Positions 22,301-32,112 of a stretch of 64,000 bases of DNA are shown here, in pieces. How positions within the stretch are numbered: position 1 is the first letter of the stretch; the number at the start of each line of letters is the position of its first letter. Where the stretch lies: contig ML058465.1 of the NCBI GenBank assembly GCA_003013855.2, forward strand, positions 1,542,432 through 1,606,431, in the 5' to 3' direction. Both the position numbers and the translations under genes were made by a program. The notes below the pieces were generated by a model, which had not been told where the DNA came from, did not search any database, and saw only the letters and a program-made list of their open reading frames with translations. The DNA is from Liriodendron chinense. Taxonomy: Eukaryota; Streptophyta; Magnoliopsida; Magnoliales; Magnoliaceae.

Positions 22301-22979
22301 GCTACTTCACTTGTATATTTTTAGGTTCTCCACCACTTATATATTTTTAGGTTCTCCACCAGACCTGCTGCGGTCGGAAGTGGGATTTTTGGTGATCGGC
22401 GAAGGGTTTCCAGCGGTCGGAAAAAGGGATTCCGGCAAGGGATTCCGACGAGCTCAAAAACCTAAAGCTCTCTCCTTCTCTCGATTCTTTCAAATGAGGT
22501 GAGAGGGGGTTATTTATAGCCGAAGTCGGCCAATAGAAGACCGTCACGTGTAGCACGTCGAGAAAATGGGTTGGCACGTCGAGAACTGCTCATAAGTCGG
22601 GAACTGCTCGCGAGACAAGCTGCTCGCATATTAAGATGTGACGCCTTTTAACGGTTACGAGAAGGACTGCTCGCAGGATCAGGACGTCGTGATGATATAC
22701 GATCATCGCTATTTTGACTATAACATTGAATTTCATGATGCGCTGGACGAATTTCTGGACGCGCTGACCTACTCATGTTTTGAAAAATTGGGTTTTGCGA
22801 AATGGAGGGCTTGCGGGGCCCGCTTTGCGATGGAAGTCTATGCACTGGCCCTATTTCTTCATAGTTAAGGCAACCCTCCCAAATTTGTAGGGTTCTGATC
22901 ATGATGACCGATGGGGTCCACCACTAACTCAATTTTTCATTTTTGGTCTGTTGTAGACAAATTTGGTTTTAAAGAGAAG

Positions 22980-23205
22980 TGAGGAATCGCGGTCGCATCT
23001 CCAAAATAAGACCAGCCCGGCTCGTGCTCGACGAAAGGGGTCGCATATCAAAAATGCGACAAGCCCGGCTCGTGCTCGACGAAAGCGGTCGCATCTTGGA
23101 GATGCGACCACCCCAGCTCGTGCTCAACGAAAGCGGTCGCATCTCCAAAATGTGACCACCCGGCTCGTGCTCGTCGAAGGGGTCGCACCCAGAATGCGAG
23201 CACTC
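22980..23205. repeat. About 47-bp tandem array of hairpin units
   Basis: Five units carry GGTCGCATCTCC...ATGCGACC, an inverted repeat able to form an 8-bp stem, followed by a GGCTCGTGCTCGACGAAAG spacer. Regular spacing invites comparison with a CRISPR, but the spacers are repeats too and this is plant nuclear DNA. Confidence 0.85.
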
Positions 23206-23601
23206 TTGATATGAACAGCTCCCGACATATGAGCGGTCGCGGTTTCTGGTCTCGGGCATGGATGACCCTCATCTCATAGTACCAGCAGCCCGTATAGGCC
23301 GATTTTGGTTTATATCTATTCATAGTTCCGAATATCTAGAGACGTAATCACCCTATCTAACTTAGGCATTGGAGGGCCAACGGCTGGACGCCGGCCACCC
23401 TTAGTTATTTTCTGTCTCCTTTCAGGCTCGAGGAGGAAATCGTTTGGAGAGAAGGCGAACGTCTGGAGGACTCTGTTACAAAATTCGACGTGATTTTCGC
23501 CGCGATTTTCGATGCACTGGCCCTAAATCTGATCAGGTGATGATTTGGGCACTCATAATCATTATTTCGAAGACCTTGACTTTCGAGACCCCAACAAGGC
23601 T

Positions 23602-23711
23602 AAATCAAGTTTTTAGCCTCTGTTGTTTTCAACTGAGACTAAATCCAATTTTTTTCCTCAATTGCCTCCAACTGAAGTTAAATATATTTTTAACATCAGT
23701 TCTCAACAACC
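23602..23711 (+). mobile_element. CACTA subterminal region, inner part
   Basis: It continues the CACTA after the LTR-like insertion, with more TTTTAGCCTC/CAACTGAGACTAAAT words at decaying similarity. Near 23712 the sequence changes abruptly to the RNase H coding region of the minus-strand Copia B. Confidence 0.65.
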
Positions 23712-24684
23712 GAGGCGCCTCTTTACATGTTGCAGCAAGGGCTATGAACTCAGACTCCATAGTCGAGTGAGTTATGCAGAATCCCCAAGATATAGTTGCA
23801 CCTCCTAGGATGAAAACACATCCAGTAGTGGACTTATTGTCCCCAGCACTCGTATCCATCTTGCATCGCTATATCCTTCTAATATGGCTGAAAATTCTAA
23901 GTAGAATAACCCTAAGTCCTTGGTTGCTTTCAAATAACTAAGTACTCTACCATTATCTTCCAGTGTTCCACACCTGGATTGTTAGTAAACCTACTTAGTT
24001 TACTCACAACGTATGCGATGTTTGGTCTAATGCATTGCGTTACATACATTAGACTTCATATAATACTAGCATACTCTAATTATACAACTGTTCTTTCAGT
24101 ATTTTCATTTAACTTGATACTTGGATCGAATGTGGTTTTCGCCTCTTTAATATTCAAGTAATTAAACTTGTTAAGTATTTTCTCAATATAAAGAGACTGA
24201 CTCAGTGCATAACCCCCACTATGAGTTTTTACTTTAATACTTAGAATGGTATTCACTTGTCCAAGATCCTTCATTTTAAATATGAAAGATAAAAACTTCT
24301 TTATTTCAGTTACACCTTCTATTTTATTACTTATTATTAACATATCATCAACATATAGACAGATAACAGTAATATAGTTACTACTTATTTTGTAATATAT
24401 GCATTTGTCTGCTACATTATATATGAAACTATGAGATAATATTTTAGAATCAAACTTCTCATGCCATTGTTTAGGTGCCTGTTTTAATCCATACAATGAC
24501 TTGATTAGTTTACAGACATTCTTCTCATTTCCTGGCAAAACGAACATTTCAGGTTGTTCCATGTATACATCCTCGTCGAAGTCTCCATTGAGGAAAGTGG
24601 TCTTTACATCCATCTGGTGGATATATAGGTAATGTATGGATGCTAAAGAAAACATAATCTTAATGGATGTTTTTCTAGCCACAG
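23712..24684 (-). pseudogene. Copia element B RT and RNase H, minus strand
   Basis: From 24682 downward the RT reads IHQMDVKTTFLNGDFDEDVYM, VCKLIKSLYGLKQAPKQWH, CLYVDDMLI (catalytic YVDD codons at 24356-24345) and FKMKDLGQVNTIL, a well-preserved Ty1/copia RT of about 200 codons. RNase H follows after stops with DNKSTTGCVFILGGATISW and MESEFIALAATCKEAPRLL, and is truncated near 23712 against CACTA sequence. The usual H/NxADxLTK end and the 3' LTR are missing. It is the 3' part of a dead element. Confidence 0.85.
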
Positions 24685-26880
24685 GTGAGTATGTGTCAAA
24701 ATAATTTATTCATTCATTTTGTCTAAATCTTTTAGCTACTAATCTAGCTTTAAAGGTTTGGATAGTTCCATTAGTGTGATATTTCTTTTAAATACCTACT
24801 TACACCCTATGGGTTTAGAAGCTGGATGTAGGTCCACCAGTTACCAGGTTTGGTTTGACATAATTGAGTCCATCTCATCATTGATAGATTCTTTCCAAAA
24901 AGCCGAGTCTCTAAAAGTTATAGCTTCTTTATAAGTTTTTGAATCATCTTCTATAGTCATAATTATAGGTATCTTTCTAATGACATTCTCTCTATCTCTT
25001 TCAACGAGATGAAAAAAGATACACTGAGAGTCTATCTGTTCAAGGTCAAGACTCTTTCCTACTCTTACCCTTTGACTCCTACGAGGTTCGATTAGGGCTT
25101 CAACATCTTGTTAAGCTTCTTCCATAAGTTTGTCCTTTGGAGTTTGGATTTCATTATCCTTTGACTTTAAGGACAGTGAATTCTCAAAGAACTTTATATC
25201 TCTTGATTGTATGATGGTGTTAGACTCCAAGTTTAGGAGTCTATAGGCTTTGTTATTTTGTGCATACCCTACAAAACGTACTTAATAGCTCTGGATCCTA
25301 ACTTAGTTATTTTGGAATCAGGCTTTCTACAATACGCGAGACACCCCAACACTTTGAGATATTCTAGGTTAAGTTTTCTACCTTTCCATACCTCGTATGG
25401 TGAAGTCTTAAACTTTTTATAATAAACCCTATTTAGGATGTAGCACGCTGCTAGTAATGCTTCACCCCATAATCATAGTGGCAACTTTCCTTGTATTAGC
25501 ATTGAGTTGACCATCTCTACTAAGGTTTTATTCTTTCATTCAGTTATACCGTTTTATTGTAGTATGTACGGTGCAGTGCATTGGTGTATATCCCATGTTC
25601 TTCATAGAAGTTGGAGAACTTTGTTGAAAAATACTCTCCTCCTCTGTCGCTACGAAGAACTTTTATTTTCTTATTTAGTTAATTTTCTACTTCTACTTTA
25701 TATATTTTGAACATGTTGAATGCTTCATCTTTATTCTTTATAAGGTATACGTACACATATCTGGAGCAATCATCGATAAATATTATAAAGTATCTTCTTC
25801 CTCCACGTGTAAAAATGTCATTCAACTCACAGATATCAGTGTGTATTAGGTTCAATAATTTAAATGATCCCTCAATACTAGAGAAAGGTTTCTTTATTAA
25901 CTTGGAGTGTGTGCACACTTCACATTTATCATTTTATTTATCTATGTATGAGATCAGGCCATTCTTAGACATGAATTTTAAGGTACCATAACCTATGTGT
26001 GCTAATCTATCATATCCCAAAGCTACAGATTCAACTATATACCCAAAAGAGTTACTTTCATTCAAAAAAAACTTAATCATCATGTTACAAGCATATCCCT
26101 TACCAACGAAGTTTTCATTCTTTAATGAAATCAGTTTTTCTGACTCAAATACTACCCGTATTCCAGATTTTCCCAGAAGATCCACAAAAACTAGGTTTCG
26201 TCTCATGTCAAGGACGTGCAGTACATTAGTTAAGACCACTTTCTTTCCAGAGGTAAAGGCTAGTTCCACGGTTCCTTTTCCTACAACCTTCGATCGGACT
26301 TCATTACCCATTTGGACATCTTGACCATTGGTCACGTCCTCATAAGTTTTAAAGGTTGACCTGTCATAGCTTACATGGACTGTGACAGTTGTATCATACC
26401 GCCAACCAGGTACTTTACCTTGGATCATGTTTACCTCAGTGATCATGACTACTATGTCTTCTTCAACTGCACTTGCCTCTTTCTTTAATTTGCGAAGTTT
26501 GTATACTTGAGCGTAATGCTCGGTTTTTCCGCACACATGGTAAGGGCTTTTCAATTTTCCATCCTTCTTCCGTGACTTCTTGAATTTCCCTTTATTGGGT
26601 TTCAGGGAATCGTTCTTCTCGGGATTCTTGTTTTGGGTACTTTTCACTGCTTGCACTTTAGACGAGGAATTTTCATTTTTATTTTTCCTTTCATGGTTTT
26701 AGGATTCTTCCTCTATTCTGATATGTTTCCGGTTTGTTCCAGTGTATAGTCATCGGTTTTATGTATCAGTTTCTTCCTGTATTCTTTCCAACTTGAAGGC
26801 AATTTTGCGATTATAGCCCCGACTTAGAATGATTTAGGAATATCTATCTTTAGAGCACTAATTTTGCTTACAATTAGTTG
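24685..26880 (-). pseudogene. Copia element B gag, protease and integrase, minus strand
   Basis: Reading downward from 26880: a gag fragment with IVSKISALKIDIPKSF and IIAKLPSSWKEYRK; a zinc knuckle HVCGKTEHYAQVY that lacks its first and last cysteines; a protease region DTTVTVHVS, where DSGAT would be expected; then LTNVLHVLDMRRNLVFVDLL and GAG-pre-integrase YDRLAHIGYGTLKFM. Integrase starts at 25918 with LLNLIHTDICELNDIFTRGGRRYFIIFIDDCSRYVYVYL. The rest of integrase (25680-24690) is readable only in pieces with stops. Loss of zinc-knuckle and protease residues makes it inactive. Confidence 0.8.
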
Positions 26881-26889
26881 TAGTACTCC

Positions 26890-26985
26890 TCTCTCTCACC
26901 ATAAATAAATAAAGTGCACAACACCCTACTTATAAAGAAGAAAAAGTTCTTTCTCCCATCCGATATGGGACAAACAAAAATCAAC
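26890..26985 (-). promoter_or_regulatory. Copia B LTR promoter remnant
   Basis: On the minus strand GTCCCATATCG (26971-26961) is followed about 25 bp later by TTTATAAG (26936-26929) and then a 'tagggtgttgtgcac' block. This resembles the promoter part of plant Copia LTRs and also the USE-TATA layout of plant snRNA genes. No primer-binding site separates it from gag, so the region between is deleted. Confidence 0.5.
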
Positions 26986-27044
26986 TTTTTTTTAATTCTT
27001 TTTTCAAACTTTTATTATATATATATATATATAACCAAATATAA

Positions 27045-27740
27045 AAAATTATTAAGGCCCAATGTAGTGTTTATTTGCCATCCAACCTGTTGATAAGGTC
27101 ACAAAGATTAGGACAGAGGGAGGAAAAGAAAAGGACACGAATATTAGCTTGATTCAAAACCTTTGTAGCCTCAAGAAGTTTTCAATGGTGGTGTTCAATC
27201 CCCACTATTTTCTGTGGTGTGGTCCACTTGATATTTGGATCCATCTCGTTTTTAGACTCATACCCTCAAATAATATGAAAAAATGAATGGATGGTGTAGA
27301 TATAACACATACATCACGATGGGGCCAACAAAACTTTGCCATACAATAAGAAATAATGGTGATCGAATGCCCATCTTGAACCATATTCAAATCTTAGGTG
27401 GACCATACAATAAGAAATAGTGGTGATTGAATGCCCATCATTAAAAACTAAGGCCCAATGTAATGTTTATTTGCCATCCAACCCGTTAATCAAGTCACAG
27501 AGACCAAAATAAAGGGGAAAAAATGAATATCAGCTTGATCCAAAACTTTTGTGACCCACAAAAAGTTTTTTGTGGTGGACATTCAATCCTTGTTGTTTGG
27601 TCCACTTGAGATTTGGATCTGGTTCATTTTTGGGACCATAACATAAAATAAGTTATAAAATTTGATGGAAGGCATGGATATACAACACGTACATGATGTA
27701 TAAAACATACATCAAGGTGAGTCTTATGGTTAGGGAAACA
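27045..27740. repeat. Family 1 palindromic repeats, two tandem partial copies
   Basis: Two successive copies contain 'gcccaatgtagtgtttatttg', 'ccatccaacctgttgataag', 'caatccccactattttctg' and 'catacatcacgatggggcc' blocks, the second starting near 27449. Inverted organisation as in the 19074-19604 element. Noncoding. Confidence 0.6.
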
Positions 27741-28469
27741 CTCATTAACATGTTACCAATAACCCATAATCAGATGTTAGCAATAACCTCCTACCATGGG
27801 AAGCTAGATGTGGACCACTGTGATGATTGTGAAAAATCCATCAATCCAACCATTTTTTCGGATCATGTTAGGACATAGGCATATTAGGTAAAATTACTAA
27901 ATTTCATACAATTTTTAAAAGACAACTTTTTGCATTCAGAACTAAATTTCAGTGTTCATAATTTTTTTCCAGACAATTTATCAAACAAGCATATTAACAA
28001 TCATCAGTACTTTAAATTCAATATACAATAGATCCAGTACTTAAATTAATTTCATACTTTTTTTAATTTCAGTTTACCAAACGCACCCTAATACAAAATT
28101 CAAGTTGGCCACCCATAGAGAATGAGGGGAGCAATGCGCAAGGTGCCAATCACTATAAAAACTTTCATATTGTGTGTGAGGCCCACCATGCATGTGTATC
28201 ACATCGAATCCGGCCATTAAGACGTGGCGTGTTGGGACGAAGGAACACCCCAAAAATCATTTGATTCCATTAACTCAAGTGGGAACACCACATGAATTAA
28301 GAGGTTTTATGCCTGATTTTTCATGCTTCCCTGTGGTGTGGCCAATCACACTTTAAACCTCTAAATTCATGTGGTGCAGCCAACATATGTGTTTCGAATC
28401 AAAACAGTTTTAGATTGTATGGTGTATATGAGGCCACTCACCTGATGCACAGTTTGGATTCCGCACACA

Positions 28470-28960
28470 AAAGGGACTCGGATTTAAAGTGACCCCTCCA
28501 GTTCTGATTGTCCCTACTGGTCCATGCTGATTGGTGCTTTGTAGGTTCCATCATGACGCATGTGTTGTATCCACACTGTCTATCTATTTTGTCAGATTAG
28601 TTTAGAGCATGAGCTAAAAAATGAGGCTGATCCAAATAGTAGCTGAACTACGCCACTAGAAACAGTGGTGATTGAACACCTACCATTAGAAAATTCAAAT
28701 GGCTCACTGTTGCATTTATTTGCCATCCAACGTGTTGATTAGATCTCACAATATCAATATCAGCTTGATCCAAAACTTTTGCAGGCTCTAGGAAGTTTAT
28801 TAATGGTGGGCATTCAATCACCACAGGAAAAGTGGTGTGGTCCATTGAGTTTTGCATCTGCCTCATTTTTTTGCTCATGCCTTAAAATGAGCTAGAAAAT
28901 GGATGGACGTCGTGGATAAAACAACTTGTCATAGTGGGCCCATAGAGCACCACCTTCATC
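28470..28960. repeat. Family 1 palindromic repeat
   Basis: The order 'ttccatcatgacgcatgtg', 'tccacactgtctatctatt', 'gaaacagtggtgattgaac', 'gccatccaacgtgttgatt', 'atggtgggcattcaatcac' and a final inverted 'aaatggatggacgtcgtgg' matches the complete MITE structure without clear outermost ends. Confidence 0.55.
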
Positions 28961-29151
28961 CGCCGAAGGGTCACTACCAAATCCCAGTCCCACAAAAAAG
29001 GGGCACCGCTTGGGGATCCACCAAGGATCGTGACAATGATGCCCTACTTTAAAGCATGTGGTGCATTACATCCATTATGTTCATCTATTTTGAAATCTCA
29101 TTTTATATTAGTGCACTTTTTTGTCAATTACATAAGTCAATGTGTTTAGGT

Positions 29152-30305
29152 GTTGGTTGAGTCCAAAGAAAATGAAAACCGAACACATAAGTGGATAAGC
29201 TGTATCAAGAAAGAAGAAACATGTAAAGGAGATGCTTTGGTAAGCCAAATCCCGGCCTTTCACCTAAACCAAAACCAAATCTCTAAATGGCATGTCTCAA
29301 TAGGCATATTTTTAGTCATCTTATAATGGTCTTAGGTATCCCAAAAGACCACTCAAAGGAAGACCTAAGAGGTTCATAAGCTGTTGTAAACATATAAACA
29401 AAAACAGCAGATCTCATGTGTTATCGGCCGACTATCGATCGACCGATTAAGGCCCAAAAGAGGACAACAAGAAAACATTGTCCTTGGCCTAATTCGGCCA
29501 ACCAACAAGTCTTGTAGGTCAACTGGTAGATAGCTGTTATGCCCATTTTCTATCCGTTGGAGCTCGAACTTTATATATATTGAGCTTAGATTTTGCGCAT
29601 TTTGATAGGGTATTCAATGCATTATTAGCCTAGGTGATTCTCACTCATATCCATCACCCTAGCCACCAAACCAAAGAGTTTCCGTGCTATCTTCCATATG
29701 TTAAACACTCTAATGAGCATTCCAAGCTCACTTAATGAAGATGATCATGAACTCTTCTTTTCCTAAAGATTAGACCTGACCCAATAGTTAAATTCATTGT
29801 TTAATTGCTCTAGAAGACCCTCTAGGTGAATCTCCTAATTAAAACAAGCTACATATCTCATGTAGGAGACTTCACTATCCTCCCATCACCTTGCTCATCT
29901 TAAGTAAATCATATATAAGGTGATTGATCGTTGGAGCTGAGGCCTTGGCAAAGCATCGACAATAAGATCGGGGGAGGAACGAGAAGCTGATTGCAGCATG
30001 GGAGAGATCAAGCAACCCAAACAGTGCTACAAAATGGGCTCAATTCGACAGGTTAGTGTCAATTGTAAGAGTCATGTAGCACTCTTTCCTTTTGGTATGA
30101 TTGAATGTGAATTCAAGGTTGATGGTTATCCTATTGAAAACCACGTAGGTTCCTTAGTGGATTATTGACTCATTAGTTGGGTCTAAAAATCAAGTTCCTT
30201 AGTGGAACATTGGCACATTTGTTGGGCCTAAATCAAGTCTTCAAGGGGAGCCACCAACACAGGTACGTACGTATAAGTTGAGAGGACCTATAAACTCATA
30301 GGTGA
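29152..30305 (+). mobile_element. Sirevirus-like Copia LTR remnant, left of Ogre insertion
   Basis: It begins TGTTGGTTGAGTCC. The region ends with 'gttgagaggacctataaac', and the matching style continues beyond the Ogre element at 54558 with 'ggttgagaagtgaactc', 'ttgagaggataatcc' and 'gggaatggtaaccgagagtg', blocks that I associate with Sirevirus LTRs. No coding sequence remains. The assignment is by resemblance only. Confidence 0.4.
30301..30305. repeat. Target-site duplication of the Ogre element, left
   Basis: GGTGA precedes the TGTAGACACC start of the 5' LTR and is exactly repeated at 54553-54557 after the 3' LTR. Confidence 0.95.
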
Positions 30306-30534
30306 TGTAGACACCCCACCTTCGGCTACACTGTTGGTAGAGATAGCTGGATGAATGGAGGACCATACCCCCAAATCCCAGGTCCAAACTCAGCCAAACT
30401 CACCCTTGTAAGCCCCATTCCATAGCCCAGTTCAAGCCTGAACCCAGTCAACCCAGTCCTAAACACCACCCTGAAAAACCCCCTATAAGAAAAGCTAGTA
30501 AAAAAATTCCAAAAAAGTCAAACTCACTGAGTCA

Positions 30535-30690
30535 ACCCGCTGAGTTAACCCGCTGAGTCAACTCACTGAGTCAACCCGTCGAGTCAAAACACCGAGTCAA
30601 AACACCGAGTCAACCCGTCGAGTCAACCCGTCGAGTCAGATCACCGAGTCGACCCGCTGAGTCAACTCACTGAGTCAACCCAGCGAGTCA
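30535..30690. repeat. GAGTCA tandem array in the 5' LTR
   Basis: About thirteen imperfect units of CTGAGTCAACCCG / CGAGTCAAAACAC. Many contain TGAGTCA, the GCN4-type bZIP binding word. The array sits directly upstream of the LTR promoter. The 3' LTR (53028-53155) has about ten units. Confidence 0.85.
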
Positions 30691-30746
30691 AACAGCAGCC
30701 CCGAGGAAGCAACCGTACATCGCTGAAAATCGAGGAGCGGCCGTAC

Positions 30747-30769
30747 GGGCGGCCCATAGCAGGCCGCCC
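30747..30769. promoter_or_regulatory. GC palindrome upstream of the LTR TATA box
   Basis: GGGCGGCC, a 7-base loop CATAGCA, then GGCCGCCC: a perfect 8-bp inverted repeat 34 bp upstream of the TATA box. The same motif is at 53211-53233 in the 3' LTR and, with one loop change, at 44273-44295. A diverged copy is at 48831-48853. Confidence 0.8.
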
Positions 30770-30803
30770 GAGATAAATTACGCGGAATGCCACTCTCCGC
30801 TGC

Positions 30804-30811
30804 TATAAATA
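30804..30811 (+). promoter_or_regulatory. LTR TATA box
   Basis: TATAAATA follows the GC palindrome and precedes a C/T-rich stretch (cccccctccccttctcat), a normal plant Pol II core promoter. The equivalent position in the 3' LTR is 53268-53275. Confidence 0.75.
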
Positions 30812-31853
30812 CCCCCCTCCCCTTCTCATTTCATAATCCATTCGAAGCCCATTCACCCCAAGTGCGATCCGAGTCCCCTTTAGTCCATTTTTCCACCAAG
30901 GAGAGCCCGAGTGAGGAGAGCCTAACCCTGGTCCAGCCCAGCCTGGCCACTGGTCCAAGCCTCCCAAGCCATCCAAGTCTTGATCCAGCCACTCAAAGCC
31001 AATCCTTGCGACACCTCCGTCCATCCAGCTACTCTTTTCCAGCATCATCTCATTCGCATCTAGCATAAGTGCAACATTTACTTTTCTTCCAACCCCCCTG
31101 CTTCACTACAAGCACCTTGATTATTCAAGCACACCGCATATGTCTTAAATTAAGCACCTGTCAGTTCGAGCGTATGCTCTGGGCTTGCCCGTTGTTGGAA
31201 CCTGCCCATTAGAAACTCTTACTGTTCAGACCTGCATTCACGTACATATCACTATAAGCACTTTGAATATTCAAGCACACAGCATGCATCATCTCGCATA
31301 AAGCACCTGTCAGTTCGAGCGTACGCTCTGGGCTTACCCGTTGTTGGAACCTGCCCATCAGAAACTCTTAATGTTCAGACCCGCATTCATGCATCATGTC
31401 ATCCATGAGAATATACGAGGATTAAACTAGACTTTCAAGTATTCGATCGATTCTGTGAAGTAGAGACCGTACTTCGGTACGAGCAGTGTGTGGGGTGTTT
31501 AACCTCTTCCCACCCTGTAACCATGATCCCTTACCTTGAATCTCTGACCGCAGATCAATAGGAGTCATTTTAGAGGAAGGAATCTTCGGATTCCCTTCTC
31601 TAACGTTTCTACAGGGTCTAGCCGACTGTAGATTCAAAGTAATTGGCTAGTGGCGACTCTGGTCTTATATAAAATCACTTAAACATATCCAGCTTAACAC
31701 GACAACCAAACGAAGCCCTCGAGAACGAGGCAAGCCAGTGGCACAAACGGCGATTTCGCACTCACGCAGCCTCATCTCCTTCTTTTCCGAAAGGAAAGGG
31801 GAAGGGAGAAGAACGTCGTGTGGGAGCGCGAAAATCGGCGAGGGTCCACAGAA

Positions 31854-31871
31854 TGGCGACTCTGCTAGGGA
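31854..31871 (+). promoter_or_regulatory. tRNA primer-binding site
   Basis: TGGCGACTCTGCTAGGGA begins 3 bases after the 5' LTR. TGG pairs with the CCA end of a tRNA. The tRNA species was not determined here, though Ogre-type elements are reported to use similar sites. Confidence 0.7.
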
Positions 31872-32112
31872 TTTGCTAGTCCCACTAGTCGTGATCCGAC
31901 TTGAAAAACAGAATCCTTCCCGTACTTGAAAGTCACTAATCCTCATACAATCTCATCTGCATAGCATTCTACCCAAAACAAACAAAAAAATAGAAAATAC
32001 CAAAACCTAAAAAGAGTAGAGTATAGTCCTCACCATTGCACCTCCTCGGGCTCAACGTACGCGAAGACAACTTCCCTTCCGCAGCATAATCCTCACTCGG
32101 GCTCAACAAGCC

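Larger units (their letters stand above)
21007..23596. mobile_element. 2.6-kb LTR-like insertion in CACTA, perfect TSD
   Basis: The insert starts TGTTGG and ends CCAACA, inverted TG...CA ends, and is flanked by exact AGGCT at 21002-21006 and 23597-23601. Removing it restores GAGGCTAAA...TTTAGCCTC, the palindromic subterminal unit expected of the host CACTA, so the boundaries are secure. No gag or pol is inside and no second LTR is seen, so a solo LTR or a non-coding LTR derivative is likely. The interior holds two tandem arrays (21968-22300 and 22980-23205), a duplicated 'tatttttaggttctccacca' near 22312-22362, and a TATA-like 'tatttatagcc' near 22510. The orientation is not determined. Confidence 0.75.
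30306..31850 (+). mobile_element. 5' LTR of the Ogre-type element
   Basis: It starts TGTAGACACCCCACC and ends GGTCCACA. In order it contains an array of about 13 GAGTCA-containing 12-16-bp repeats (30535-30690), a GC palindrome (30747-30769), a TATA box (30804-30811) and an internal duplication of about 147 bp (from 31112). Transcription of the element would start about 30 bp after the TATA box. Confidence 0.95.

Noticed and set aside
22980..23205. CRISPR-like array
   Set aside because: The intervals between hairpins are themselves near-identical, there are no cas genes, and the DNA is plant nuclear.
26875..26890. Right CACTA terminus (TTGTAGTACTCC)
   Set aside because: It lacks the CTTGTAGTG end and lies in Copia B gag codons (VLQLIVSKISALK).
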